This document shows, one piece after another, positions 31,490-45,100 of a stretch of DNA of 64,000 nucleotides. Under the pieces are notes generated by a model. The model was not told the origin of the DNA. It ran no database searches and saw only the letters and a program-made list of their open reading frames with translations. The stretch spans positions 65,881,277-65,945,276 of the forward strand of contig NC_087066.1 in the NCBI RefSeq assembly GCF_963678635.1, in the 5' to 3' direction. This DNA is from Symsagittifera roscoffensis (taxonomy: Eukaryota > Xenacoelomorpha > Acoela > Convolutidae). The position numbers and the translations under genes were made by a program. Position 1 is the first letter of the stretch. Each line of letters opens with the position of its first letter.

Positions 31490-32392
31490 TGTAACAGTCG
31501 CCTACTTCGGTCACATATAAGGCTTAAGAAGAATAGGCCCTATAACCATTGGCTCAAGAGTCAGGGACACTATCTCTCGTGTTTTTCTACCTCAAACGGT
31601 CGGAGCCAATTCGGTTCGCTTGCGACATGAGACTAAAAACCCGTTACAGCTTAAAGGCCACTACCAAAAAACCCCCCACTCTAGAAAATAAGAACGTCCC
31701 CATACTTAGGTCTCAAATTACCCAAAATACACGAACGCCGTTAAAAACAGGGTCGGAACAATCCGCACAGTTACTTTTTATTAGACAGTGGAACTTTGAT
31801 CCATTTCAGATGGATCAACCTAAAAATCTCCTTACCTCAACATAACAATTACAAAACACACTCAAGAAAACTAAATACGGTACTCACATACCAGCACACT
31901 CGAGAATTGAAGTAATTAAATTAATAAGCAACTCTAGCATTGAAGGAAATTAATTTTTAACTCAAGAAGTTTCTAATTAACGAATTCCAGCAAAGGAAAT
32001 GAGTTTTGACTTGAGAAATAAGTTTTGAGGCTGGACCATTAGGATACTTCGGTTGTCCACCTTTCCACCGAAGGTTCACTCTGGTCCAATTCAAATTAAT
32101 GTCTTCTCTTCTCGTAAACGTTCTATCTCCTATTTCAGGATAAGACAGCTCTACTCTAGTGTGACTTTTATGTTTGGAAATTGCGAATAGCAATTTCCCG
32201 CTGCTTTTTTCGATTACTTTCCTGCGATTGTAATTCGGTTGTTTTGATTTGATATTTCTGAGATTTTCAGTTGTCGCGAGAAAGTTGAGCATGACAGGCT
32301 CAATTCGAATTTTTGAAAAATTCCATTTCACCCCAAAGTTACGTTGTTCGTATTGCTCAAAGTCAAACTTCCAAATATGACCGACTGGCACA
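31490..32392 (-). repeat. 3' LTR of copy B (903 bp)
   Basis: Reverse-strand sequence begins TGTGCCAGTCGGTCATAT at 32392 and ends GACTGTTACA at 31490. It carries the perfect TTGATCCAT / ATGGATCAA hairpin and AATAAA. ORF-like stretches across 31226-31845 are just this LTR read the other way. Confidence 0.8.
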
Positions 32393-32405
32393 AACTCCCC
32401 GGACT
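32393..32405 (-). promoter_or_regulatory. Candidate polypurine tract of copy B
   Basis: Reverse strand GTCCGGGGAGTT immediately before the LTR TG, matching copy A. Confidence 0.6.
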
Positions 32406-32817
32406 CAAGATCGATGTCCTCATCGCGTGTTGCCGTCTACCATTGAATCCCCAGAATAATGAGTGTTGCTCAAGATACAGTGCCAGTGGTCATTTACAGA
32501 AGTTTGCAGCAGATTTAACTGTATCTCACCCCAAAATTCACAAACATGCAAAATTGTCAAACAATTGCTGAACAGCAATCAAAATTTGCATACACCTGCA
32601 CCTTAAATTTCCGCTTTGCAAGCTAATGATTAAAATTTTTTTGTTTTATCCAATCAGAAAATTGTCATGCAGCTCTTTGATTTATATAATAATTAAAGCA
32701 TATTAATAACAATATTTCGTTTTGTTAAAATTTCTTTGTCGTGACCTCAGATTTCATCTGAAAGGAGCCTCTTTCCTTTCCTCTTAAGACTCAAAAAACC
32801 CTCACTGAGCCCGCTGC
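32406..32817 (-). other. 3' untranslated region of copy B
   Basis: About 410 bases, A/T-rich, without a gene; matches 27733-28156 of copy A in part. Confidence 0.6.
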
Positions 32818-35800
32818 TCATTTCGTATTCCTGGGCTTTGAGGTGCTAGGCCCTGATGTGTTTGACACCGTGATCTGCCTTAGCAGCGCTTCCTCATCAT
32901 CGAAGCTGATTACGATATCTTCCCACGCTTTTAGTTGTTCGAAGGATCGCATCCACTCCCTCTGCTCTTGCAACCTCTTTGCCTGGTTTGGCAAACCCTT
33001 CACTCTTGGTTCCCTGTTCAAGCAAAAGGTATTGTGCAGGCTCAGGCTCACGTTCTTCGCCAATTCCTCCTCCAGTATCAATTCCCTCGCTTTGGTATTA
33101 TCTCTAGACACCCTACCGACTCTTCTCCAACCCGTCGTGATCGCATTTCGGTGGGTCAGCAAAGGTCTCTTGAAGGCCTCCAGCCCTATCTTTGCCAGGA
33201 ACTGCCAATATTTTTTCTGATGTTTCTTTATATGGTCCTTCGTCACCATATACAACCAAGACGTCAGTGACGCTCGAAACCATGGGAAGAACCTTATGTG
33301 TCTCCATACGTGCCTGACCTCCATCGGTATGGCGAATACCTTGCACGCAGTCTCAAACAACTCAAGTCTCCTGCTATAATCAATAGCGTATATCGATTCC
33401 GCCGTCGGTGTCTTCGACTCCCGATATTTCGTCACGTTCTCCTCGATCCATCGCAACGCCAACATTGTGATCACTAACAAGATGGTCACCTTCTGCCGAT
33501 GATCGGGTAATCCGGTCGACCGAACTTCTTCCACGTCCCATACTAAGCAGAGGTTTGAGTGTTCCGGATGTGCCAGACAATGGCATGGGCCTTATCCATG
33601 TGTAATATCGATGCTCCGGAGGTTGCGTTCTCCCGAAGCTTCCAATAGAGGTTCCAATTCCATCATCTTCTCATGTGTTATATCAATTTTCACATGTGCT
33701 GAGGCACCACTCATCGGCTTCCCGATTGTGTTCTGCCTCTCAAAGTCACTCGTGTTTTCACCTTCCAAACTCAAGAGTTCTTCTCCCCAGATTTCATTCA
33801 AGTCATCTCTTTGTGCCTTTGGCACCGTTCCCAGGATCTTCCTCTACAGTCTGTGTGAATGATGCGACATTCGAGCTAGCCGTACGCACTTGGGTACCGA
33901 GAAGGCTTTGTCTACTAATATCCTCCGACTGGATACCTCTACCATCGCCATGTGTAATGGATAATGGCTTCCACATAGGTTGGCCATTACTGATTCCACC
34001 AAGGACTTTGCATTTACTAACAGACCGTAAGCTTCGCTCACGGGAAATCCCATTTCCGCCTCAAGACCAATCTTCCACCCTATGATGTGTTTCTGGGTTG
34101 TTTGCAACGCCCCAGCCCATGACTCTACGCTTAATGCTGTCACCAAATGGTGCTCAGACTCCAGCATCTCCACTCCAGCATCTCCAGTGATTGTAAACTG
34201 CACATCCTTGAGAAGAACCCCAGCGCCGTTGCTATACTCACCGTAGTGTTTGTGTATCACTCAGCCACTATCTGCACTTCGCTCTTCTGTCTTTCAGTTT
34301 CGTCGCCAAACCAAGCGACAACTCTTCGCTCTGGAAAGACTGTATTCTGACACATGATCGTCCATCACAACTGTGCTCTCCACCTCCGCACGTCAAGTCA
34401 AGACAGCTACCGGATTCCAACTTCTTTACTGATCCTAGCTTACTCATTGCTCCGCCCGACTCTTTACTCTGAGGTAGGATCAGTTTGTCTATTACATTCA
34501 GAGTTCCCAAGTCTTCATCTTTCGTCGGTGTTAGCCTCACTCGTTCTGTGACTTCTTCAATGAAGCTTGCGTGGGGATGTGGGCACCAGGAGGGTCTCAG
34601 CAACTTCCAAACCGTTCCCAAATTCGTAATCAGCATTCCATTTCCATTCCCCATCTACAATTCCACTCTCTTGTTCGAGCGAAGTACGCTTATCACCTTT
34701 GGCATTCTCTCGAGTGTCAGGCCCAGACGCGGTTTCTCCCTTTCCATTGAATCAATATCGATTATCTTCTCTGTCCAAAATTTCAACAGCTCCGTCACTT
34801 CGTGATTCCTGTGAGCGCTCCCGGCCTCTGAATCCAAGAAAAGGTTGTATGCTATCCCCATTACTCCAGATACATATTGGTATTCTCCACGTTTGTTGGG
34901 TCTCGAGTAATTTTCAGCCGAGGCCAAGTTACGATGCACATCATGTCACTCTTCGAATTTCTTGTTATAGAATCTCCGTTTTTCATCAAGTTTCCTATGA
35001 TTCTCTAGAGATTGCCTGGAGTCATCTTCCTTTTCGATCCCCGTACTCTGGTACACTTTCAGTATGACCGTGGAGACTATCCTCTCCATAGTTTTGCTCC
35101 CCATGGCCTTCTGGTGACACGCTTGGATGGTACTATTGGTCATTACGGACCTTATCCACCTCAGGAAGCAAGTGGCATCTTTTCTTCTCGCCAGACTCAA
35201 ACCGGAATTATCTCTGGCGATATGCTGTACCAGCATCTGATAATCTTCTAGACTCTTTTTGCCCAGCTTCAACTTATCGTGTGAGGTCAATACATCTAAT
35301 TCTATTCCCACTAGGCTCCACGCGAACGTCAGCTGCCCCGCTGTTCTAACGAAGGATTTGCCATCAATGGCAACGCGGACGAAGGTGTTCTCAGCGCCTC
35401 TTCGAAGTGATCCCGCAACAAGTTCTGCCAGATTCGCTTCAGTTGACTTCCCAATTCTAATTTGTTAATCTCGGCTTTTTGTTGGGTAGCCCAATTGCGA
35501 CGCTTGCGGGACACCCCACGATCGAGCTTCTTCAGACAGTCCGCCAGTTCCTTCATTGTCTCCAGAGCCACCCACCAAGGTCGAGCCGTATTCGTCGCAT
35601 TCTTCTCAAGAGGGTCGCTGGACACTTGTTTGCCAATAGCCAATGTTCGCTTGAGATACATTCTTTGCCAACATCCACTTCCCATGTTTGTCTGAAGGTC
35701 TGAAGTCTTCTTCCGTTGCCAGACTCGTCGTGACCTCTATCTCTTTCACCACATCGGCCAGCCTCCTTGGTTCGGAGCTACTCTTATAGGCGCTGTCTTC

Positions 35801-35991
35801 CATCGCGCTAGAATCATGGGAGCCGTCTCCCTCAAATTTTTATCAGAGACCGCATCCGCCGAGGGGCTATTCAACTCCTCTAACTCCCTTTTCCTCTTTC
35901 GAGACTTCACACCTTTGCTTGGAGGCGTCGTCACTACCATCACTGATTCGACCTCTTTGTCCCGGCCCAGCCCTTCCGACTCTTGCCTCAC
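32818..35991 (-). pseudogene. ORF5 of copy B (degraded)
   Basis: This is the counterpart of the copy A frame at 24572-27732. It opens without an ATG (GTG at 35991) in -1 overlap with the ORF4 end, then has the basic SRKRKRE cluster. Pieces are at 35991-35746, 35803-35606, 35685-35329, 35311-34946, 34939-34655, 34654-34268, 34260-33844, 33825-33592 and 33534-32818. Where A is broken near 26010, B reads through; where A reads through the central region, B is broken. The C-terminal 238-residue piece (33534-32818) is clean and ends in a basic, Ser/Thr-rich tail. Function unknown. Confidence 0.55.
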
Positions 35992-38900
35992 CCCCTTACT
36001 CGATCCTTAAGGATATTAATATCTTTAATCGTATTACTAGTCTTAACCTTACCCTTCCCTTGAACCTTAGTCATTTCATCGTCAGTTTTTTGTTTCAGAG
36101 TAGAGCTGTTTTTACATTCATCATCTGTGGTCTTCTGCTCCGTTTCTCGCATCTTGCCCAACAACACCTTTCTCGCCTTTTCGTCCAGTCCGTTGCCCAT
36201 CAGAACTGGTTCCCCGAACTTTACCACCGTATCTCATAACTCTTTTTTAAAACTCTCCAGTGTAGCTTCGGTCTCTGCTTTCTGGTTAAATTCACTCAAG
36301 AATTCTCGCCACGCCTTCTCATCCAGAGAACTCAGGAACATCCATTTATTGCCCTCGAAGGTATTCTTCTTACTCTCTTTGGCACTCAAGAGAATCATTC
36401 CCATATTGGAGGTTTCGCCGGTCAAGGGTAGTTCCAGATTTTTGCGAGGGGATGATATCAGGGGTGGTGTGGCTGTGTTCGCCCAATCGTCTCCATTCAA
36501 GTCCTGCAGCAGTTCCTGTGTGGTGAAATCTTTCTCAGCTGGTTTCTGCTCAGGCTATTCACCACCTCCATTTCTTCTCCTGTTTCGCTGAGAGTCTCAT
36601 CCATGCTCTCCCCTTCTGACTCAGCTCGCCTTCTCTCTAGTACGTCTCTAAACCTCGTCTCCACGGGACCGCTTCTCTTATCTCCAGAGGTGCCCACTAA
36701 TAGGGGTGAGGGTGTAGCTGGATCCTGCTTCTTGTATTCTGTGAGGGCTACGTATAAGGGGCCAGCCGCATTTAGCTCCTTTTCCTCTTGCTTCATCTCC
36801 AATTGTTCCAGCCTGTAGGGTGCTCGATATTTCCTCGTGGCGATCATCATTTCGTCTTTCAAGGCGATGTGTCCCTCCTCCACAATCATTCTTCGATCAT
36901 CCCAAACTGGCAGCATATGCTCCAGTCTAGTCTGTTCAAGCGTCCTCAAGATATCCCGAACCTCGAACTTCGGAAGCAACGAGCCTCTCATCCTCTTTGC
37001 CTGGGTCATCCACGAGTTTATTTTGATGTCGCACGTGTGAAAATAGACTGCGGCTGTATACCCAATGAACAAGGGATCCCATCCGTCTGAGAATTCCCTC
37101 TGTTGCTTCTCCACCGTGGCTCCCTCGTGTAGGGATGGGACCACCAACGGGATATTCATCCCCAGTGTCATTCTTCTGACTATCGGGAACTCTGGGACAG
37201 TGGTGGGTAGAACCTCTCGCTCAAGTATGATCTCTAGCTCTTTTTTCACCAGGTCAAAACTTTTTTTCCATGCCGGGATTCTCAAGATCTCTTGCTTATC
37301 CGCTGCCAGGGGATTCAAACTCCAGAATTTGGGGTAGAGCTCTATGGGACCCTCACGTTCCCCCCACCCCATTCTGCACTGTAACTGTCCCCGGAAATTG
37401 AATACCATCAGCTCGGGATCCTTCACCTTCCCGACGAGCGCCGTGTCGCTCATCCGTGCCCTCAATTCCTCCTGTCTGCACCAGTTCAGCGCAGTTCCGT
37501 CCAGCACGCTTATCAAGCTCACGTGTGTCACCGAGTTTCGGTACGCCACCACGAGCGGGTCAGGAAAGGTGTATGTCACTGCCGGCCCATAGATGCAGGT
37601 CACCACCTCACCAAGTCCCCTGGTCAACCCTAGTGGGTCAGATCTCATGGCTAGACACAGATCCGTCAAGAGAGGCATGCCTCCATTCGCCTCCTTCAAT
37701 TCCTCCTTCGTCTTAGGATTCTTCTCCTCGCCTGTCAGGTATCGATTCTGCATCAAGAGGTACTCTACCAACAGCGTCTTCAGTCCGGCCGTACACTTGT
37801 ACGAGTAGGTTTCTGTGCTGGGATGAGTTTTCCCCATCGACAAAGGCTCTCCATATTTCATCAATCGATGAAATGCGGTCATTTCTCCGTGGCTCAAGAG
37901 TACTAGTGTCAAGTATCCGTCAATTCGTAGTGTTTCCTCACCTCTACATAACATGTAGGCTGGACCCATGTTGAATAGATACCTGGGGTAGACCAAGTAT
38001 AGGGCCATCAAGAGATTTATGGGCATGTTCAGCAAATCATGCACGAATGCGTCGAAGATGGTATCTTCGCATAGAACACTGTAGCCATGTACCTCTTCTC
38101 CCAACAAGAGCTCAAGAACCTCAAGATCTCGTGTTTCTTCCTCGTCTTCAGATCACTCTTCGCGTGTTCCCTCCAGAAACCCCAACGGTGACTTCATTCG
38201 CCGCTGTGACAAATCTTCCTACTGTCATGTCCCTGCTCTCTGCCACTTCCAGTTGCCCCTCAAGAAACCCCCATATCTGCTTGATGAGGAGCGGTGCGCT
38301 CTCCGCGTCTTGTCCGTGGCATTCTCAAGCCATGGTGTCAGGAACGGCCACTTGCCTCGTTCTTGCGTCAGACGGTATGCCATCGCTTCCAATTGTTTCT
38401 CGGCCGCAGCCACGTTCTTTCTCTCGTTGTTCGGTCCCCTCGCCTTACTTGTGGAGCTCGTGATTGTCAAATCCATGCCTCGAAACCACAGACTCGCTGT
38501 CAAGTGGTTTATTGTCGGGTGATCATCCCTGATTTCTGGATTGAACTTCAACTGCCGAGCTAGGTTCGAGATCTCAAGCAAGAGGACCTCGTCCAGTACT
38601 ATGAGGATATCCGCCAGTTCATAGAACCCCTTAAGGTATGAGGCTCATCAGCCCATGCCTCCGCCAGCTCTGACTTCAGAAGTCTGAAGTTTGTCGGCTC
38701 TAGCTCGCGATTAGAGGCAGCTATCAATACTTGCCACGCGTTCCCTTCCGCTATCAACACCAACATACCATACACGAACTGTAAAGCGGGTGGCATACTC
38801 GCGTAGCCCGGGGACGTCGTGAATGCCATTCTCGTCCTGGGTCCAAATCTGGAAGCCACCGACTCCTGCACCTCATTCATTGCAGCGAACAACCTCTGGA

Positions 38901-39690
38901 TCGCTTCCCAGATCTTCTTAGGCGTTGGCGCCACCCCTTTCAGGTGCTCTAGTAATCCTGTTGCATGCAAGTGGTCGTTCATTCCCGCAAACAACAATAG
39001 CTCCAGCTCGCAAGGCATCTCCGATTTGATCGCTACCGCCAGGGTCATCATCTGATTCAGCTCCCCACCAGGCAGGAAGTACACCAAAGTTTCCGGCCAA
39101 AACAGTTTCGGGGACGTCCCTTCATGTCTGAGCCCGCCACGATAACGACTGTTGCCGCTCCCGGGTCTGATTGATCATATACTGCCAACATTTTTGCCAA
39201 CTGCGAGTTCCCACAGTGTTTACCATATCTAGGATCATCGACTAATTTAGAATCCTCATACGCGGCATCCCGGAGCCCCATCTCTCCCGGCTCAAGCAGC
39301 TTCTCCACCACTCTTAACTGCGCGGGCGTTGCGCCCTGATTCGGGCTGCACTTGTCCGATGTTTGGGAGGCTCCACTATGAGTCCTGGACTTCCCAACTG
39401 CTCGAGTGGCCTGTAGTTGATCGGTACCATTACCGACTTCAGCGGGATCCCAGTCAAGTCAGCTGACTCCATTGTCTTCGCTCTTGAGAAGTGTGCCTCG
39501 TGGGCCTTCAACCAATCTACACAGTGGTGTCAACTCAAGTCCTCGTGTGACACACCCTTAAGCCTCAAGACCTCTGCCAATTCCTTTTGTGCACTCCAGA
39601 TCTTCCAGGTCCAACTCTTTTACTCTCTCCGAATATCGCGTCTTACTCGTCTCTGCCGGTCTCTCCATCCTCCTGTTGTCCACCACCACT
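35988..39690 (-). pseudogene. ORF4 of copy B (degraded)
   Basis: Counterpart of 20814-24611. Pieces at 39511-39314, 39311-39057, 39087-38599, 38581-38225, 38107-36497 (536 residues unbroken), 36500-36234 and 36227-35988. The SGNH-like part shows VVIVAGSD near 39140 and FAGMNDHLH near 38990. The long 536-residue piece covers the unknown domain that copy A interrupts at 23289, which shows the stop in A is a lesion. The conserved TYSYKC, YIGPAVTY-like and FHTCD stretches suggest a folded globular protein. ORF4 ends in a charged tail, with ORF5 overlapping by a few bases. No family recognised for the large domain. Confidence 0.6.
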
Positions 39691-39710
39691 ACCGAAGATA
39701 CCAACGAACT

Positions 39711-39769
39711 CAGACCAGACAGTAAGGGTCCACAGACAGTAAGTGCGTGGACCCTTACTGTCTGGTCTG
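39711..39769. repeat. Perfect 23-bp inverted repeat with 13-base loop
   Basis: Arms 39711-39733 and 39747-39769 are exact reverse complements; the loop is AGACAGTAAGTGC. The loop itself repeats part of the arm (AGACAGTAAG). Copy A has no such hairpin at the matching ORF3/ORF4 junction (about 20780-20830). Confidence 0.95.
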
Positions 39770-39899
39770 GCTACTCCTCGAACTGTCTCTCGAATCAACT
39801 CTCGCTCCCAGACGGCTGGATAGGGATCAAGGGGCAAAGAAAGGAGGTATCGGGGGTGGACCAAAGGTAAACTGGGCCGTTTCCAACAGGTCCGACTCT

Positions 39900-41658
39900 A
39901 GCAGATTTAGGTGCCTTTGGAAGACACATAATTCAGCCACTCCGTTCCCTTGGGCGTGTCGAAGTGGATGCCATCCGAGGATGCATCGTGCAGAAGGGAA
40001 CGTTCCATCAGGTCAGCCACATCTAGCAATCTCACGGTTAGCACGCTTCTTTGTTGGATCTGCCTGATTTTTTCGTTGATGTCTCGCACCTTCTCATTCA
40101 TTTCCATCGCATGTTGGTCAAATTTCATGTTGTACGGGACCGTACAGATGGTGAGTATGGCGGGATCAAAACAAATCCTCAGCTCCTGAAGGATACAACT
40201 TATTTTCTCGTGCAACCTCATTACTTTCCTTGAGTCTCCTCTCGACTCGTCATTGGTCCCCATCATCAGAGTGACCGTATACATCTTCACCATATCCAAC
40301 ATCTCCAGGGGCGCCAACATCTGCGGCGTCGCAGCTCCAGAAAAACTCAAGACTCCTCCTGCCAGTGTGACTGGATCCGCGTCAGCACCCGTATCAAGCT
40401 GTCCCCTATAATCAGGTGAACCGCATCCTCTAGTATCTTGGGTTGAGTAAAGTATTCAGCCCAGGCCGCGTCATGGAAACAGTCCCTCCTGGCCCGCTGT
40501 GCTGCCGTCCAGTCAGTTCGGTTGTGCCTGTGGTAGACGCCATCCTCATTCTTCTTGTAGCTCGCGATTGTCACATTCCTTACTGGATGGTCCCTCCAAG
40601 TAGGAGGTCGCCCTTCCCTCACCGAATCGTCACGGGCTTTCGACTGTAGCCTATCCTGTAGTATCTTGAGACGTGATGAACTCGACCCGTCTGGCTTCTG
40701 CTTGTAGTTGAACTAGGGGTATACCCTGGGAGCTTGACATCCATCATTGGTCGTATAGCCTGCGTATCCAGACTGTGCACAGAGGGCAATGGCTCGGGTG
40801 GTATACACACCTCCATCCCCTCATTCATGTGCTCCTGGGCCGCCCGGTCTAAGTTGAACCGGCCACTGGGGCTAAGAATCTCGTCCACCTCCATTCGCGA
40901 CTCAGGTCTCGATGCTGTGGCGGTTGGCTCTGTTGTCCGTGTCCTCTTCTCTTTCTGTCTCGCGAGCTCCGTTGTCTTCTCTGAAGCTTCTTCACCTCTG
41001 ATTTCAGCTGTTCACAGTTCGCTTCGTTCTCGCGGACCCTCTGCTCTTGTTGGTATTCCGCCCTGATCATGTTGAGATCCCGCCACGCCTGATCCCTCTC
41101 GAGGATCGCCTGATCTCTTTCCAGGTTTGCCTGGTCCCTCTCGAGCTTCGCGCCATCCCTGTCTAGGTTCTCTTTGTCTATTTCCCTCTGTACTCTCTCT
41201 AGTTCCCTTTTCAAGCTACTGAGGACCGGGTATGCTTCCTCCGTCTGTTGAGACCATATCATAGACGACGGCCTGCTCCTGGATTGGGCCGCGAACCCCG
41301 CTGGCGGTCTGGCGGGGAGCGGAAATTCTCCTGCGCCGTATTCCGTGTTGTTGCTCAAGCCAGGATTTCTCGCCAAGTCGAATCCCCTCGCGCCTCCATC
41401 CACATTCCAGGACAACCATCTGGTCTGATCCTGATTGGATATCCCCTCTGTCGTGTAGCCAACCATCAAAACAGCTTCTGTCGCTGATTCCCTGCATTCA
41501 CCCTGCGCCTCTAACTGCAGGATGGCATTCAACATCACCGCCATCCTCTCATCGACTTGGGTGTAGTCCAGATTCCTCAAGCGTTTGTATATTTCATTGA
41601 GCGTAGGTCTCTTGAGCGCTGCAGTCATAGATATCCAAAAGCGATCTGCCATTGTCAC
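39900..41658 (-). pseudogene. ORF3 of copy B: coiled coil plus SGNH hydrolase (degraded)
   Basis: Start MTMADRFW at 41658 or the second Met at 41652. The first piece (41658-40849, 269 codons) is unbroken through the N-terminal region and the coiled coil that copy A interrupts three times. Then 40894-40619, 40622-40347 and 40350-39907. SGNH blocks: GDS with Ser at about 40400, SGAA as block II near 40330, GTND near 40250, DGIHFD near 39965. The break between blocks I and II is a small indel after HWQ; copy A is intact there but broken after GTND. With the lesions of both copies in different places, every catalytic block is intact in at least one copy, and all four are intact in both. Confidence 0.75.
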
Positions 41659-42118
41659 AATCTCCAGATGATCTCACGTGTCAACTAATTTGAGAATTAC
41701 CTTACCAACCAACTTGAGAATTACCTTACCAACCAACTTGGTACTTGAGAAATGTCTCCCTTTGAATGCTACTGATCGTGAACTTGTTCAAGACCATCTT
41801 TTTCTTTTCAAATGAGTGCGGCTAGATCCGTCAACTCAGTTTCACAAATCAATCTGAAATTAAAATCTATTTCTAGACTAACATACATGTTCTGTTCCTA
41901 GCCTAAACCTCCCCTCAATATCGTGTTCAAAACATTATCTCTCCATCTATTCTACTAAAATAATTCAATTGTAAGTTTTAAGAGCATGCAGATTCATTTC
42001 ATGTTTTAGCACCGTCAATTCTCTAAAAATTAATGGTGTTGCCAATTGCGTTAAAATCCATCTACCTGCTTCGCACCCCCATGTACCTAACTCGAGACCT
42101 CCTTTGTCCGTCCGAAAC
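41659..42118 (-). other. Spacer between pol and ORF3 of copy B
   Basis: About 460 bases, no gene. Near 41688-41745 (reverse strand) are two units of the CTCAAGTTGG..GGTAAGGTAATT repeat seen before ORF3 in copy A; much of the remainder also aligns with 18406-18790. Confidence 0.65.
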
Positions 42119-45100
42119 TCAGGCGATACTCAAGTAGTATTTCTTGTGTAGGTGTACCATTATCTCCGTTTCTGCGAAGACCACGTGTAGGATGGCGAAT
42201 AATTCCCTTGGGCTCAACTTGCCCCTGTTTGGGTCATAGACCGGCATCGATACCTCCATTATCCTTCTTTCGAACATGAAGTCTCTCAGCCTCGTTAGTG
42301 CCAACATCACGTGCTCAGGATCTATCGTGTTCCCTTCATTGATCCTCGTTACCAGAAAGCAAAGGTATTTACCCGTGACTTGTGAAACTGACGGGGGAAG
42401 CGCAGCCATTTCTCCCAACCCCGGTCTCTGTCTAAATAGAAATTCCACGTTCTGATATTCATTCTTGAAGTCGGCCTTTAGTCTCGATTTGAAGCTCATG
42501 TCCGCCGTTATACAGATCGCGCTAGTCCCGTCTGACAAAATGAAGTCGCTGTCCATGATCAGGATGTTCTCCGAGTATTCATTGGGTATCTCAAATTTCG
42601 TTTTCAAGTTTCGTCCTATGGTATGCTCCGCCTCTTCCTCATCCAGTTCCTGCCCGCTGGTCTCTCTCACTTCTCTGAGTTTCTTTATCATCAAATTTTT
42701 GGTGTGGGTAAGTCCTACCCGCATTCCCCGGATAAAATATTTATCGATGATGCTGGGTCTAAATTATCTGGCGGCATCTCGAGCGGCCTGTCGGTTGCTG
42801 TCCAACCGAAGAGGGGATCTTTCGTTTTCACGTGTTTTTCTGCTGACACGTTGACCTGCTGGATGCTTTGCTCTTCATCTCCTTTGCTCTTGACATCGCG
42901 CATCCACTCTAGTATTTTCAAGTTTCTGTTTTCCCTCCTCTCTATCTCGCTCTGCTCCAGATTTGTTTCTTGTTCTGGTGTGGAGTAGTCCTCTTGCGGA
43001 TAGTGTTCACTGTCGTTGATTATTTGCCATTCGTCGTCCCGTACCAACTCACTCAAACTCATTAACTCCTCGCCTAGCTCATCAGGTTATTCTTATCAGT
43101 CAAGATATCATCCCCGTACCTATTGTTTCTCATGCCTGTTCGTTTGCGGTTGCCGCTCCTTGTTTCTGCTGTTATCCGCAAGTCTGGTTCCGTCCACTTT
43201 GGCACCTCGGTCTGCTGTGGATCATTCCAGTCTTCTTCCACGAAGGATTCCGCATCTGAGTCTGCTTCTATCTTTTCATTATCGTCCAGTCCATGCTCAC
43301 GTCCTCGTTGCCATCATTCTTTTCTCTGGTGCCTTTTTCGTTCACTTCGCATGCTGGCTCTACCAATAGGTACTCTAGTCTCTCCATATACTGCGGTACG
43401 CACCAGTCCTCCGGAGATGGGACATGAGGCTTCAGATTTTCAAAAGGAGCTGCTCGCCCCGTACTCAAGCGGTAGAACTGTCCTTGCTGGTGTACTTCCG
43501 TGATCATGAACGGTCCTCGCCATTTCTTGAGTATTTTTTTTTGTCCCCTTGGGAGGTATAACATTCTCGAACATCCAGAGGTTTTGGCCCACTGCATACG
43601 GTTTAGCTTGAAGTATCTTCTCATCATATTTCTTCCGCTGCCTCATTTCTGCTTGCGCCGTGTTCCTCCTGCAGAGCTCGTTTAGTTCCTGTTGTCTCTT
43701 GACCGCTTCCTTCACATAAGCTTGAGGCGACGTCTTTTTCTCTTCGTATTCTGGGTAAACGAACATTAGGGGCATCCCTGCCCGTCAACATCATGAAGGG
43801 ACTGATTCCTGTTGTTGAGTGTTGCGTGCTGTTATACTCCCCTACCACTTGCGGCAGATATTTATCCCAGTCTGTCATGTATCTCGAGCAATATACCCTC
43901 AGCATGTTCACCAACGTTCTTTTCTGTCTCTCCACTAACCCGTTAGTCTGAGGATGGTAAGTCGCTGAGTGCGCTTGAGCAATGTGTGACCTCTTCATCA
44001 ATTCTTTTGTCAGGTCACCCACGAAGGCTTTCCTGTTGTCCGACTGAAATGTCATCGGAAAACCATATCGTGATATCCAATGTGTTGTCAAGTGGTCACA
44101 AGTCTCCTCCGCTGAGGCTGATTGACAGGGCACCGCTTCCGCCAACTCCGTAAAGTGGTCTATTATGACCAGTATCTGGTTATATCCCGACTCTGTCATG
44201 CAGATCTTCTGATGGTCTATCTGCACAACCCTCGTTGAATTCCGAGCTCTCAGCGGACTTGAGTGGGAACTTCATCTTCTTTGGGTCTTTGACCTGTAGA
44301 CCTGCCAGCCATGCGTTCACCCAACGCTCGCAGGCCTTCCTTAATCCCGGCCAATCAAACCTGTGTAGTATTCTCTGTTGCACTTTGTCTATCCCCTGAT
44401 GCCCCATTTGATCGTGCGATCTGAATAACACCTCCGTCTGGTATAACTGTGGTAGTATGATGAGGGTATGCTTGTGTAGTATCTTCTCCTCATTCTTTCT
44501 CCTGCATGCTACCACCCCATCAGCCGTGTGATAGAGTAAATATTTTCTCTCCTTGTAGAACTGGCTCAAGAACTTGTAGCTGCCTTCTTCCAGGTCCACT
44601 TTCTCTTTGGATCCCGTCCGGATCCATTTGGAGAGGTTGCTTGTCATCTTGTCATTCTTTTGGGCTCGTATCAGGTACAACAGCCTATATCTCGCCTTGA
44701 CGTGTTCCTTCAGTGCCGTTATCTGACCATTCATTTCTCCGGGACTGTGGATGTCATCTTTCAGTTTGACGCAAACTAACCTCCTCAAGACCTTCCTATC
44801 ATCTTCTGGTACCAGGTTTGGTCTGACATTTGAGTTGATAGCTCCCTGAACGGTTTCCTTGATTCTGCAATTTTCTCAAAATCTTTACCTCCACACACCT
44901 CCTGCTGATCCAAATTGTACGTTCCTGAGGAGGGATCCGTCTGTAGTTCCCTATCGCGGTGCCTCATCTTCTCTTCTGCCAATATCATGCATAGACTATC
45001 TTGGTCATCGCTGCTTTCTCTGAGTCTTCATACCATTCTTCACACTCCCCGGACAAATTTTTTTCTTCAGCATCTTCCTCTGCAAATGGGCCACTCCCCG

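Noticed and set aside
31226-31845. Two open frames of 98-134 codons
   Set aside because: They are the copy B LTR read on the opposite strand; the same happens at 29319-29828.
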